64,000 nucleotides of DNA from Fodinicurvata sp. EGI_FJ10296 (lineage in GTDB: Bacteria > Pseudomonadota > Alphaproteobacteria > DSM-16000 > Inquilinaceae), in contig NZ_JBFCVL010000006.1 in assembly GCF_040712075.1 (NCBI RefSeq), positions 310,001 to 374,000 of the forward strand. Reading direction: 5' to 3'. The notes beneath the pieces were generated by a model, which saw only the letters and a list, made by a program, of their open reading frames with translations, was not told where the DNA came from and did no database searches. Positions 51,099 to 61,200 of this stretch are shown here, one piece after another. Both the position numbers and the translations under genes were made by a program. Position 1 is the first letter of the stretch. Each line of letters opens with the position of its first letter.

Positions 51099-52013
51099 TC
51101 AGCGGCCCGGAAGCGGCAATGCTTCATCATCGCCCGGCACGGCGGCGAAACGGCCGGCCGCCCAATCGGCCTTGGCGGCCTCGATGCGTTCTTTCGAGGA
51201 TGAGACGAAGTTCCACCAGATATGCCGCGGTCCGTCCAGCGGCTCCCCGCCCATCAGAATCATCCGGGCCGGGGCCGACGTCGCCAGCGTGATGATCGCC
51301 CCCGGTTTAAGCACGATCAGCTGTCCGGCGGCAAAGCTCTGCCCCTCGATGGCGATTTCGCCCGACACCAGATAGAGCGCCCGATCGGGCACCGTCGCGG
51401 GGATATCGAGGCGCGCGCCCGGCGCCATGGCGATATCGGCATAGACCGCGTCGTTGGATGCCGACAGCGGTGAGGAGCGGCCGAAAATCGTGCCGGCCAC
51501 GACGCGGGCAGTGACACCTTCGCCGGATTCCTCCGGCAATTTGTCGGCGCCATGATGCAGGAACGAAGGTTCGCCTTCCTCTTTTGCCTTCGGCAGCGCG
51601 ACCCATGCCTGCAAGCCGAACAACGTCTGTCCGGACGGTGTGTCGAGCGGCGATGTGCGTTCGGAATGCGCGATCCCGCGACCGGCCGTCATCCAGTTGA
51701 CGGCACCGGGTTCGATGGTGCTGACCGTGCCCAGGCTGTCGCGATGGACGATGGAACCGCTGAGCAGATAGGTCAGCGTGGAAAGCCCGATATGGGGATG
51801 CGGGCGCACGTCGAGGCTGCTCCCGGTCATGACCTCCGTCGGGCCCATCTGGTCGAGAAAAACGAACGGGCCGACCGTCTTGCGTTTCACCGACGGCAGC
51901 GCGCGGCGCACCTCGAACCCGCCGATGTCGCGGACGCGGGGCACAACCAGCAGGTCGACGCCCTCGGGCATGACACCGGTTTCGGCGGGATCTTTCGACG
52001 GCAACCAGCTCAT
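51099..52013 (-). CDS. Pirin family protein
   Basis: A 304-residue bicupin of the pirin family. The metal-binding set is visible: RPHPHIGLSTLTY with two histidines, a third in IVHRDSLG, and HSE in GIAHSERTS. Some bacterial pirins show quercetinase activity; others bind partner enzymes. The start MSWLPSKD was chosen for its AGGAG seven bases before; a longer frame 11 codons upstream lacks a ribosome site. Confidence 0.92.
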   Translation of the reverse strand: MSWLPSKDPAETGVMPEGVDLLVVPRVRDIGGFEVRRALPSVKRKTVGPFVFLDQMGPTEVMTGSSLDVRPHPHIGLSTLTYLLSGSIVHRDSLGTVSTIEPGAVNWMTAGRGIAHSERTSPLDTPSGQTLFGLQAWVALPKAKEEGEPSFLHHGADKLPEESGEGVTARVVAGTIFGRSSPLSASNDAVYADIAMAPGARLDIPATVPDRALYLVSGEIAIEGQSFAAGQLIVLKPGAIITLATSAPARMILMGGEPLDGPRHIWWNFVSSSKERIEAAKADWAAGRFAAVPGDDEALPLPGR

Positions 52014-52097
52014 GCCGGGCTCCTGATTGAATGCGTCGGTCCGCATGGACCAGTGTAGTCCGGAACAGGCGTCTTCTGCACCGAACTAATCTCGTTG

Positions 52098-52721
52098 CTA
52101 TTGGCTCTGATCTGATCCTGGCACGAAATGCCCCGGGTTTCTGCCGGCGATGACGACGCGGGTCTTGCCCAGGCGCCGATCGTCGAGCACCTCGAATTGC
52201 GGCGGCAGGTCGATCGGGTCAAGTGCGTCAGCTTCCAGGATGCAGATCGCGCCCGGTGCTATCCATCCCCTGGCATCGAGCGCGGATAGCGCCGGCAGCA
52301 ACAGGCCCTGACGATAGGGCGGGTCCAGGAAACACAGGCCGGCGGCGTCGGACGAGTACGGCGGCCGGGTCGCGTCGCATTTTACAAACCGGCACCGATC
52401 TTCGACGCCCAGTGTGGCGGCGTTGTCGCGCGCGGTGGCGAGGGTCGGGGCATGGCGATCCATCAGCAGGGCCCGGTCGACGCCGCGCGACAGGGCCTCC
52501 AGCGCCAGCGCGCCCGTGCCGCAAAAGGCGTCGAGCACGACCGATGGCCCGCCCTGCGTTGTTTCCGCATCGCCAGACACCGGGTCGTTCACCGGCAGCC
52601 AGCCGTGATGCTGCAGGATGTTGAACAGGCTTTCCCGCAGTCGGTCGGATGTCGGGCGGACCCCCTTGTCTGGAACCGGGGCGAGTCTGCGCCCCCGCAG
52701 GCTACCGCCGACGATCCGCAT
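52098..52721 (-). CDS. rsmD: 16S rRNA (guanine966-N2)-methyltransferase RsmD
   Basis: Methylates G966 of 16S rRNA. The 207-residue product begins MRIVGGSLRGRRL. RPTSDRLRESLFNIL, the SAM-binding DAFCGTGALALEALSRG and the catalytic FLDPPY are all present. It overlaps the end of rluB by 20 bases in the same direction, so the two rRNA-modification genes are coupled. A modest insertion (SGDAETTQGG) precedes the SAM motif. Confidence 0.95.
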   Translation of the reverse strand: MRIVGGSLRGRRLAPVPDKGVRPTSDRLRESLFNILQHHGWLPVNDPVSGDAETTQGGPSVVLDAFCGTGALALEALSRGVDRALLMDRHAPTLATARDNAATLGVEDRCRFVKCDATRPPYSSDAAGLCFLDPPYRQGLLLPALSALDARGWIAPGAICILEADALDPIDLPPQFEVLDDRRLGKTRVVIAGRNPGHFVPGSDQSQ

Positions 52722-53895
52722 GGCGATGTGCCTTGCCGCTGCTGTTTGCGCCGGACGAACCCGAGCGACCACGGTGAGAGTCGCGGTCGGCGGAGGCGCG
52801 CTCCTCCATCGGCTGTGGCGCCGGTTTCGGGCGCGGCTTGCGGTTGGGCTGCCCCGGCCGGTCGGCGGCCTTGCCGGCCCCCGTGGGTGACTTGGGTGCG
52901 GCCCCGGCCGCTGCCTTGCTGTGCGGCGGGAGCGAACGCGGCGGTCGTCCTGTGCCGGCCTTTGTGTATGTCTTCGCGGGCTCTGCCTTGCCGCCCGTCC
53001 CTCCAGTTTCCGGCCCAGGAGTCCCCGACCCCGTCCAGGTGCCGGTGCGTTTGGTCAGGGTCGCCAGAATGGCGCCAAGCTGGTCGCGCAACACACTGGC
53101 GCGGAGCTCTTCGACCTCGCCTTCGCGCAGGTTGCCAAGCTGGAACGGCCCGTACGACACCCGGATCAGCCGGCTGACGGAATAGCCCAGAGCTTCCATC
53201 ACCTTGCGGACTTCGCGGTTCTTGCCTTCCTTGAGCCCGACGGTCAGCCACGCGTTCGCGCCCTGCTGGCGATCGAGCGCAGCTTCGATGCCCTGATAGC
53301 GAACGCCCTCGATCGTGATCCCGCCAGCCAGGGTCGCAAGCTGTTTCTCGTCCACCCGGCCGTGAACCCTGACACGGTAACGGCGGATCCAGCCCGTGCT
53401 CGGCATTTCCAGATGGCGTGCCAACTCACCGTCATTGGTCAGCAGCAGCAGGCCTTCACTGGTCAGATCGAGACGTCCGACGCTCATGACGCGGGGTATC
53501 TCGGTTGGAAGGGCTTCGAATACCGTGGGCCGTCCGGCTTCGTCCTTGCTGGTCGTGACCAGCCCGACGGGCTTGTAGTACCGCCAGACACGCGGTGGTT
53601 CCCGCGCCGGCAGTGGGCGGCCGTCGACCAGAACCCGGTCCCGGGGGCCGACGGCAATGGCCGGGCTGGTCAGCACCTCGCCATTCACGGCCACGCGCCC
53701 CCCGGTGATCCAGGTCTCCGCTTCGCGGCGCGAGCAGAGTCCGGCACGGGCCATGACCTTCGCGATCCGTTCCCGGCCGTCATCGCCGGAGGTGCCAGGG
53801 GCGTCCCCAGGGGCGTCCCCAGGGGCGTCCCCAGGGGCGTCCGGAGGGACGGCTTTGTCTTTTGGCTTCTGGTCGCGGTTCTCGGCCATACTCAT
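52702..53895 (-). CDS. rRNA pseudouridine synthase, RsuA/RluB family
   Basis: A 397-residue protein. After a disordered start with four DAPG units comes an S4 RNA-binding domain (RIAKVMARAGLCSRREAE) and a pseudouridine synthase domain with the catalytic aspartate in GRLDLTSEGLLLLTNDG, then KEGKNREVRKVMEALG. The last about 115 residues are basic and Pro/Gly/Lys/Arg-rich, likely an RNA-binding tail. RluB acts on 23S rRNA U2605 in E. coli; the exact target here is inferred only from family. Divergent from tadA. Confidence 0.9.
   Translation of the reverse strand: MSMAENRDQKPKDKAVPPDAPGDAPGDAPGDAPGTSGDDGRERIAKVMARAGLCSRREAETWITGGRVAVNGEVLTSPAIAVGPRDRVLVDGRPLPAREPPRVWRYYKPVGLVTTSKDEAGRPTVFEALPTEIPRVMSVGRLDLTSEGLLLLTNDGELARHLEMPSTGWIRRYRVRVHGRVDEKQLATLAGGITIEGVRYQGIEAALDRQQGANAWLTVGLKEGKNREVRKVMEALGYSVSRLIRVSYGPFQLGNLREGEVEELRASVLRDQLGAILATLTKRTGTWTGSGTPGPETGGTGGKAEPAKTYTKAGTGRPPRSLPPHSKAAAGAAPKSPTGAGKAADRPGQPNRKPRPKPAPQPMEERASADRDSHRGRSGSSGANSSGKAHRHADRRR
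53797..53844 (+). repeat. 12-bp tandem repeat in the pseudouridine synthase gene
   Basis: Four 12-base units, three perfect AGGGGCGTCCCC and one with two changes at its end, in frame and encoding repeated Asp-Ala-Pro-Gly on the minus strand. Each unit is itself a short inverted repeat. Confidence 0.93.
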
Positions 53896-53933
53896 CGATC
53901 CTTCGTTCCGGCGGTTATGATATCATATCGCCC

Positions 53934-54524
53934 ATGTCACTTAACCACCCGTCCGACACCCGAACGTCCGCCCGGCTCATGGCCGCCGCGATCGATGAAG
54001 CCGAACGCGCCGCCGGCCGGGGCGAAGTCCCCATCGGCGCCGTGCTGGCGGATGCCGACGGCGTCATCCTGGCCCGGGCCGGAAACGCGGTTGAAGGCTA
54101 TTGCACCGATTCTCCGGACCCGGAAGCATGTGCGCCCGATCCGGCGGGCCATGCCGAAATCCTGGTCCTGCGTGCGGCCGCCCGACACACGGGCCGGCCG
54201 CGGCTGCCCGGCACCGTTCTTTATGTCACTCTGGAGCCGTGCGCAATGTGCGCGGCGGCGATCAGCTTTGCCAGGGTCGCTCGCGTGGTGTTCGCCGCCG
54301 AGGATCCCAAGGGCGGCGCGGTCGTCAACGGGCCCCGGTTCTTCGGCCAACCGACCTGCCATCACCGCCCGGAGGTCGAGCAGTTCGATGATGGCGGGCG
54401 GTCGGCGGCGCTGCTGCGGTCGTTCTTCCGCTCGCGGCGGGGTGCCCGGCGCCGCAGCACCGCCGGCGGCGACGGACGCAAGGCCGAGACCTGGCGCGAC
54501 CGCATGTCCACACCCGGATCCTGA
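53934..54524 (+). CDS. tadA: tRNA adenosine-34 deaminase TadA
   Basis: Deaminates A34 to inosine in tRNA-Arg. The 196-residue product has the zinc and proton-shuttle motifs HAE (GHAEILVLRAAA) and PCAMC (LEPCAMCAAAIS). An insert of about ten residues with two cysteines (YCTDSPDPEACAPD) stands just before HAE, and a basic tail of about 30 residues extends the C-terminus. Related CMP/guanine deaminases share the motifs, but size and the single-copy genome context favour TadA. Confidence 0.88.
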   Translation: MSLNHPSDTRTSARLMAAAIDEAERAAGRGEVPIGAVLADADGVILARAGNAVEGYCTDSPDPEACAPDPAGHAEILVLRAAARHTGRPRLPGTVLYVTLEPCAMCAAAISFARVARVVFAAEDPKGGAVVNGPRFFGQPTCHHRPEVEQFDDGGRSAALLRSFFRSRRGARRRSTAGGDGRKAETWRDRMSTPGS

Positions 54525-54528
54525 CGCC

Positions 54529-55830
54529 TCAGCCGGGTGGGGGATCATCCGGCTGCGCGATATCCGTTCGATAGAACCCCTCGGGCCAGTCGATCGCGCT
54601 GACGGCGGCATAGGCTCGATCCCGCGCTGCAGCGACACTGTCGCCGAGTGCGGTGATGCCCAGTACCCGTCCGCCTGCGGCGATCAGCGCGCCGTCGGGC
54701 GCAGTGGCGGTGCCGGCATGGAAGATGGTGACGCCGGGCATCGCCGTCGCAGCGTCCAGCCCGGCGATGCGCGTTCCCCTTGCATAGGCGCCCGGATAGC
54801 CCCGACTGGCCATGACGACGCAGACCGCCGCTTCGCGCCGCCATTCGGGACGGACGGTGCCAAGCGACCCCGTTGCCGCCGCGCGCAGCAGGGTCGCCGC
54901 GTCGCTTTGCAGCCGGGGCATCAGCACCTGGCATTCCGGGTCGCCGAATCGGACATTGTATTCGACCAGCTTCGGCCCCTCCGGCGTCAGCATCAAGCCG
55001 GCATAGAGCACGCCGACGAACGGTGCGCCGTCGGCCTTCATGCCGGCGACGGTCGGGCGGATGACCTCGGCCATCACCCGTTCCTCCAGCGCCGGGGTCA
55101 GACGCGGCGTCGGCGAAACCGATCCCATGCCGCCCGTGTTTGCGCCGGTATCGCCGTCACCGACGCGCTTGTAGTCATGAGCCGTGGCCAGCATGATCGC
55201 GTCGTTGCCGTCGCACAGGGCAAAAACACTGACTTCGCGGCCCGTCATGAATTCCTCGATCACGACCGTGGCCCCGGCATCGCCGAAGGCGCCATCGACC
55301 ATTGCAGCGTCGACTGCGGCCAGAGCTTCGGCTTCGGTCGCGGCGACGACCACGCCCTTGCCGGCGGCCAGCCCGTCGGCCTTGACGACGATCGGCGCGC
55401 CGCCGGAGCGGGCATGGCGGTCGCGGATATGGGCGCGGGCGGCATGGGGGTCGGTGAAGGTCGCATAGGCTGCTGTCGGAATGGCGTGCCGGTCGCAGAA
55501 GTCCTTGGTAAAGGCCTTGGAGCCCTCAAGCCGGGCGGCTGCGGCATCCGGCCCGCAAACGGGAATGCCGGCGGCGCGCAGCCGGTCGGCCAGACCCAGC
55601 ATCAGCGGTGCCTCGGGTCCGATGACCACCAGATCGGCGCCCATCGATCGGGCAAGATCGGACAAGGCGTCGATGTCGTCCGCCGCGATCGGCTTGCAGG
55701 TGGCGATCTCCGCGATGCCGGGATTGCCGGGGGCGCAGACGATCGTTGGCCGGCTCGGCGCCGCGGCCAGCGCTGCGATCAGGGCATGCTCCCGGCCGCC
55801 GCCGCCGACGACGAGAATGTTCATGGACAT
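54529..55830 (-). CDS. purD: Phosphoribosylamine-glycine ligase PurD
   Basis: Second step of purine synthesis, ligating glycine to phosphoribosylamine. The 433-residue ATP-grasp enzyme shows VVGGGGREHAL, IGPEAPLMLGLAD, KADGLAAGKGVVVA, NTGGMGS, and VRFGDPECQ in order. Starts at MSMNILV or two codons later (MNILV); GGAG is 11 bases before the first. It converges on tadA with four bases between stops and is divergent from xseA. Confidence 0.96.
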   Translation of the reverse strand: MSMNILVVGGGGREHALIAALAAAPSRPTIVCAPGNPGIAEIATCKPIAADDIDALSDLARSMGADLVVIGPEAPLMLGLADRLRAAGIPVCGPDAAAARLEGSKAFTKDFCDRHAIPTAAYATFTDPHAARAHIRDRHARSGGAPIVVKADGLAAGKGVVVAATEAEALAAVDAAMVDGAFGDAGATVVIEEFMTGREVSVFALCDGNDAIMLATAHDYKRVGDGDTGANTGGMGSVSPTPRLTPALEERVMAEVIRPTVAGMKADGAPFVGVLYAGLMLTPEGPKLVEYNVRFGDPECQVLMPRLQSDAATLLRAAATGSLGTVRPEWRREAAVCVVMASRGYPGAYARGTRIAGLDAATAMPGVTIFHAGTATAPDGALIAAGGRVLGITALGDSVAAARDRAYAAVSAIDWPEGFYRTDIAQPDDPPPG

Positions 55831-55949
55831 GACGTAATTGTCTCCGTAGCCCCGCATGGTCCACCCACAGGACCTGGTCGGGGGAAATATGATGCCGGCC
55901 TCGGCGCGGGGCTTGTTCGACGCCATGTGGTTTGTATCATCTGGGGATC

Positions 55950-57647
55950 ATGACACAAGACTTGCCCTTTACCGGCTCCGCCTCGGCGCCAGCCGGCCGA
56001 CCCGCCTCGAACGTGGCTGAATATTCGGTCAGCGAGATATCCGCCGCGCTGAAGCAGACGGTCGAGGCCGGATTTGGCCATATTCGCGTCCGTGGCGAGA
56101 TTTCCAGGCCAAAAATCCCCGGCTCGGGCCATCTCTATATGACGCTGAAGGACGACCGCGCGGTCCTCGACGCGGTCTGCTGGCGAACGACGCTCGCGCG
56201 GCTGTCGATTCGCCCCGAAGAGGGGATGGAGGTCGTCTGCACGGGGCGGCTGACGACCTATGCCGGTCAGTCGAAATACCAGATCGTCATCGAGTCGATG
56301 GAGCTTGCCGGCGAAGGGGCGCTGCTGAAGCTTCTCGAAGACCGCAAGCGGCGGCTGGCGGCAGAGGGTCTGTTCGACGCTGCACGCAAACGGCCGCTGC
56401 CGTTCCTGCCGACCGTCATTGGCGTCGTGACGTCGCCGACGGGTGCCGTGATCCGCGATATCCTGCACCGGCTGGCAGAGCGATTCCCCCGACATGTCCT
56501 GATCTGGCCGGTGCCGGTGCAAGGCGAAGGCGCGGCTGCAAGGATCGCTGCCGCCATCGAAGGGTTCAACAGGCTGGACGCCGATGCCGGTTCCGGAACC
56601 AGGCGGCACGTCCCGCGGCCGGACCTCCTGATCGTGGCGCGCGGCGGTGGCAGCCTGGAAGATCTGATGGCCTTCAACGAGGAATCGGTGGTGCGCGCAG
56701 CGGCCGCCAGCATCATTCCGGTTATTTCCGCCGTCGGGCACGAGACAGACACGACGCTGATCGATCTGGCCGCCGATCGCCGTGCACCGACCCCGAGCGC
56801 GGCGGCCGAGATGGCGGTTCCGGTGCGGTCGGAATTGCTGGCCGACGTTCTGGACCGGGCCGGACGGCTGGAGGGGGCGACCGCCCGGCTGCTGGATGAC
56901 CGCCGGTTTCGGATCGAGAGTGCCGGCAAGGCACTGGGCGATCCGGCCCGGCTGTGGGAAGCGATGGCCCAGCGCCTTGACGATCGGGCCGAACGGCTCG
57001 ACAGAGCCTTGCCGGTCCTGATCGACCGTTACCGCGCCCGCGTCGCGCAATCTGTCGCGGCGATCCCTCATCCCCGGCAGTCCCTGCGCGAGGCGGCGCG
57101 CCGCGTGCGCGAGACCGGAGCCAGACAGGATGCGGCGCGCGCCGTTTTGCTGCGGCGTTTGCAGGGTGATCTGGGCCGTGTTGGCGCCAGACTGGTGACG
57201 GCGCCGCTGGTCAGATCGATGCAGGACCGTCGGCAACGACTGGCCGATCTCGACGGCCGGCTGACGCGGGCCGGGCAGGGCACGTTCGCCACGACGGCAC
57301 AAAGGCTGGAGGCGCAGGGCAAGCTGCTGGAAAGCTATAGCTACAAGAAGACGCTGGATCGCGGATTTGCGGTGGTGCGCGGCCCGGACGGCGTCGCTGT
57401 CACCGATCCCGCCGCCTTGACGGCCGGCGACCGGATTCGCCTGGAGTTCAGTGAAGGACAATACCGGGACGCGGAAATCCTGCCGACCGCTTCCGGTGGC
57501 AGCGAAAGTGCTATCGAGGCGGATGAACGGCAGGGGCAAAACCAGGGGCAGAATCCGGGGCAACACCAGGCACCGCGGAAGACGGCGGCGGCGGTGCGCA
57601 AGTCGTCTGCCGGCAACGGCGAAACCGGGCAGGGGCGTTTGTTCTGA
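55950..57647 (+). CDS. xseA: Exonuclease VII large subunit
   Basis: Catalytic subunit of exonuclease VII, which degrades single-stranded DNA from both ends. The 565-residue product has an N-terminal OB fold ([20 protein letters not shown]), and the nuclease motifs [31 protein letters not shown] and [22 protein letters not shown] coiled-coil region (about 290-430) follows. The end is Gln/Gly-rich ([12 protein letters not shown]). The small subunit xseB is not in this window. Confidence 0.95.
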   Translation: MTQDLPFTGSASAPAGRPASNVAEYSVSEISAALKQTVEAGFGHIRVRGEISRPKIPGSGHLYMTLKDDRAVLDAVCWRTTLARLSIRPEEGMEVVCTGRLTTYAGQSKYQIVIESMELAGEGALLKLLEDRKRRLAAEGLFDAARKRPLPFLPTVIGVVTSPTGAVIRDILHRLAERFPRHVLIWPVPVQGEGAAARIAAAIEGFNRLDADAGSGTRRHVPRPDLLIVARGGGSLEDLMAFNEESVVRAAAASIIPVISAVGHETDTTLIDLAADRRAPTPSAAAEMAVPVRSELLADVLDRAGRLEGATARLLDDRRFRIESAGKALGDPARLWEAMAQRLDDRAERLDRALPVLIDRYRARVAQSVAAIPHPRQSLREAARRVRETGARQDAARAVLLRRLQGDLGRVGARLVTAPLVRSMQDRRQRLADLDGRLTRAGQGTFATTAQRLEAQGKLLESYSYKKTLDRGFAVVRGPDGVAVTDPAALTAGDRIRLEFSEGQYRDAEILPTASGGSESAIEADERQGQNQGQNPGQHQAPRKTAAAVRKSSAGNGETGQGRLF

Positions 57648-57658
57648 GTTCGGAACGC

Positions 57659-57687
57659 TTGACGCGGTGATGCGGATTTCGTATATC
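57659..57687 (+). promoter_or_regulatory. Sigma-70-type promoter of rpmB
   Basis: TTGACG and TATATC separated by 17 bases, with predicted transcription start near 57694, about 125 bases before rpmB. It overlaps nothing coding, beginning 12 bases after the xseA stop. Confidence 0.7.
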
Positions 57688-57819
57688 CGCGCGGCACGCT
57701 GGGTATCCCGGCGTAATTTTTTCTGCGGGCGAAAGGCAGACCAACGGTCGCTTTCCCTTCGCGCGTGGGCCGGCTGTTCGGCACGCGATAATCGGTTTGT
57801 TTGGTTTCAGGAGAGTAAA

Positions 57820-58122
57820 ATGGCAAGACGGTGCGGTTTGACCGGAAAAGGCGTGCAGTCGGGCAACAACGTCAGCCACGCGAACAACAAGACCCGGCGT
57901 CGCTTCCTGCCGAACCTTCAGCCCGTTACGCTGCTGTCGGATTCGCTCAAGGAAAGCTTCCGGATGCGCTTGTCGGCCAACGCCATTCGCACGGTGGAAC
58001 ATCGCGGCGGCATCGACGGCTTCTTGCTGGCAGCGCGCCCATCGGAGCTGAGCACTGATATGCGTCGGCTTCGCGGCCGAGTTGCCAAAGCCGTCGAAGC
58101 GCGGAATTCTGCTTCGGCATAA
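57820..58122 (+). CDS. rpmB: Ribosomal protein bL28
   Basis: A 100-residue L28. [20 protein letters not shown] is the classic start, followed by [13 protein letters not shown] and a C-terminal helix. Only one zinc-type cysteine remains in this class of L28. CAGGAGAG precedes the ATG. It is a single-gene unit with its own promoter and terminator. Confidence 0.97.
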   Translation: MARRCGLTGKGVQSGNNVSHANNKTRRRFLPNLQPVTLLSDSLKESFRMRLSANAIRTVEHRGGIDGFLLAARPSELSTDMRRLRGRVAKAVEARNSASA

Positions 58123-58152
58123 AGTCCGGCCTGACGCGACACGATCCAATCT

Positions 58153-58182
58153 CCCGGTGAGGCCATGCTTCACCGGGTTTTT
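58153..58182 (+). terminator. Intrinsic terminator after rpmB
   Basis: CCCGGTGA pairs with TCACCGGG around a nine-base loop and is followed by five Ts, 30 bases after the rpmB stop. Confidence 0.93.
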
Positions 58183-58297
58183 GCGTGTGCGCACTGGTTC
58201 AGTGTGGCAACTCCAGTATGTCGATCTGCCGACGCTTGGCGGGCAACGCCCCCCAATCAAGCCGGCCCGCCAATTGCACCGAGTCAAGTCCAGTTCG

Positions 58298-61200
58298 TCA
58301 GGGATTGATGCTGCGCCCGATTGCGTCGGCTGTCTGCTGCGCGACAAACGCCTGGAGCGCGCCGGTCTGCAACTGCCGGGTTGGCGATTCCGGCGACCCG
58401 GCGATCCGGATCGAAAGCGGTGGGGCACCGGGTCGATCGGAAAATACGAAATCAGTCGTCAGGTCGAGATGCCAGCGCGACAGGTCGAATGTTCCTCGCA
58501 TGGTTGCGTGGGCTGCTGGCGACTCAAGTTCTACATCGTCGAATGTCAGAACGCCATTGGTCATGCCGATGGTCAGGGTGGCATCCTCGAATGACGTGCT
58601 CCCTCGGTCGGTCGCGCTCTGGAGGCGTTCGAGAAAGGCAACCGGCCCGACCCGGTCGGCCAATGCGGCATCGATTGCCGCGATGTTCATGCCCCTGATA
58701 CCACCGTCGCGCCATCTGACCGTCGCGGAACCGTCGAAACTTTCGGGGCTGAAGCTCTGGCGGCTCTGGCCGTCCCGGTTGCCGTGGACCGAGAGCGCGA
58801 GATCTGCCTCGCCCTCAAGCGCTCTCACGCCCAGGAGGGGGCGTAGCGCCGATCCGACGGATATTCCGGTCAGCGATCCCTCCATCCAAGCCTGTCGAGC
58901 GTCTTCCGGGGCGCCCTCGGCTGTCGCCCCACTCGGGCCGATGCCAGCGGCCAGCGAAAGGTCACCGCCGAAGACCGAGCCGGTCAACCGGTCGACGGTC
59001 ACCGCCCCTTGTGCGAATTCCAGACGCGCGGCCGGAGCCGTAACCGAAATATCGGCGGCTTCCGATGCCCAGCGGCTGGATTCGATTTCGACGGTCGCCG
59101 ACCAGGGGAGATTTCTACCATCGACTGTGCGTCGGGTGACGGCGGCAATGATCGGCAGATAGATGTCGGCGTCGATGTCGGATGTCGCCAGCGCGATTTC
59201 GATTTGCGGCGCCTGGCCTGATGCGATCGACAGGCGACCGTCGCCATTGACCGCCAAGCCCGCCAGATCGGCCTGAATGTCGGCAATCTCGACTTCGTGG
59301 GGCGTGCCGATCACATCGGCATACACAACAGCCTCCCGCCCGTCGGCAATGAACTCCGCTGCTCCGTCTTGTCCCAGCAAACGCAGCAGAGCCGCGTAGT
59401 CCTGATGGTCGGCACGCAGCGAAAGGTCGAACGATGTCGGCGACGAACCCTCGGCGACGTCTGTCGGTGACAGTTTCAGCGCCAGCGGATCGGAGATCAG
59501 CCCCCGAAGGGAAGCGGAGACCTCGGCGAGACGGGCGTCGAGGGCGATCTCCATGGCCGATGCGTCGCCGCGGACATGGCCGGCAAGGACACCGTCTGTC
59601 GTCAGGCGGCGGGCAAGGTCCGGCTCTGCATCGAACAGGGCAATGGCGGCGTCGGTCCAGAACGGGCCCGGCGCCCCGGTTTCCAGATTGAACAATACGT
59701 CAAGACCGGCAAGCGGGCGCAGTTCATCCACCGAACCCGAGATAGCGACCGATCCATCGTTGATCTCGTCGATGACGGCTCGCCGAACCGTCATCCCGCC
59801 GTCGGCAATGGAGGCATCGATTTCGACACCGCCCATCTGGTGCCCACCGAGCACGATGTGATCGGCTGACAACAGGACGGAGACATTGCTTGCGCCAAGT
59901 CCGTTCGACAGCTCGGCAACGATCTGGTTGCCGATGTCGCCGTCCCAGTCCACGGCAATTCGTTCCTGAAGGATACGCGCCGCCATCGAGGTCAGGCCAT
60001 AGGCGTCCAGATCGAGCCGGTCGACGAACAGGTCTGCCGTCAACATGGGCATCGTTGCCCCTTCGTTCCCTGGCAAGTTGTCGGGTCCGGGGTCGGCTCC
60101 GGGCCCGGAGGCGCCGGAGGAGGGAGCCCGAATGTCCAGCGATCCGCGTACGGTGCTGGTGTCGACGGTGACGTCGATATCGGTCAGTGTGATGTGGTCC
60201 CGCCAGCCCCTGAGCGTCATGGATCCGGCGGTCCGGCGCAGCCTGTCGGAGGGAAGGTCGCCGAGGTCGACCTCAAGCCACGAAAGGAGCCGGCGCAGAT
60301 CGATGGAGCGGCCGTCGAGCGTGAGATCGGCAAAGGGCCTCTCGTTCTCTTCCCGCAGGGTGCCGACGAGAGATATGTCCGTTGTGCCAGGCAAATCCGT
60401 TCGCAGACTGTTGATCGCCAGCACGCCGTCCGCCGCCACACCATCGAAGCGGAACTGGCGTATCAGGGCGTCACGGTAGGTGACGGCTTCGGCGGAGAGA
60501 TCGAGTGTAACCATGGGTGCGTTGCGCCCGGTGTCGGATCCCAGCGCCGCCACTGCGTCGATCAGACGTGAAATCGTCTGCGCACGGGGCGCGATGTCCA
60601 GAGCATCCAGATTGATCCGGCTGGTTGCCAATGCAACATCGATTCGGGGATCGATCGCGGTGTCATAGGTCACCGACCCCCTGATCCGCGTATCGTCGAT
60701 CGTGAATGATGCGTCCTGAAGCCCGACACCATCGGGTGAACCCTGCAGGCGGCCCGTGAGCGAGAACGGCCGGTCCGGCATGACGCCGTCCGGAATGGAA
60801 CCGGCGTCATCGGAAGACCAGTTGCCCCCCTCCACGACGCGTCGGATCAGGGTGGAAAAGTCGCCGCCGGTGGCGGTGAACTCCAGATCGACCCGCGGCT
60901 GGCGCCAATGGACGAGGCCGTTCAGAGTTGCATCGATCGAGGCGCCGTCGAGGCCCAGACCAGCGTCGAGCGATGCCGTCCCGTCTGCGCCGATCCGCCC
61001 CATCCTGCTGTCGAGGGCGATCGACAGGCCACCGGCATCGAGACTGCCGATGGCGGTGAACGGGCCATTCAGGCTTTCTGCCGAAATCTGGCCGAATATC
61101 GACCCGAATGAGCCTCCGGCTCCGTCGATATGGTCCCGCCAGTGCAAGGTGCCGTTCTCGATCGTCACCCGGTCAAGGGATACGGCGTCACGCAACCCCT

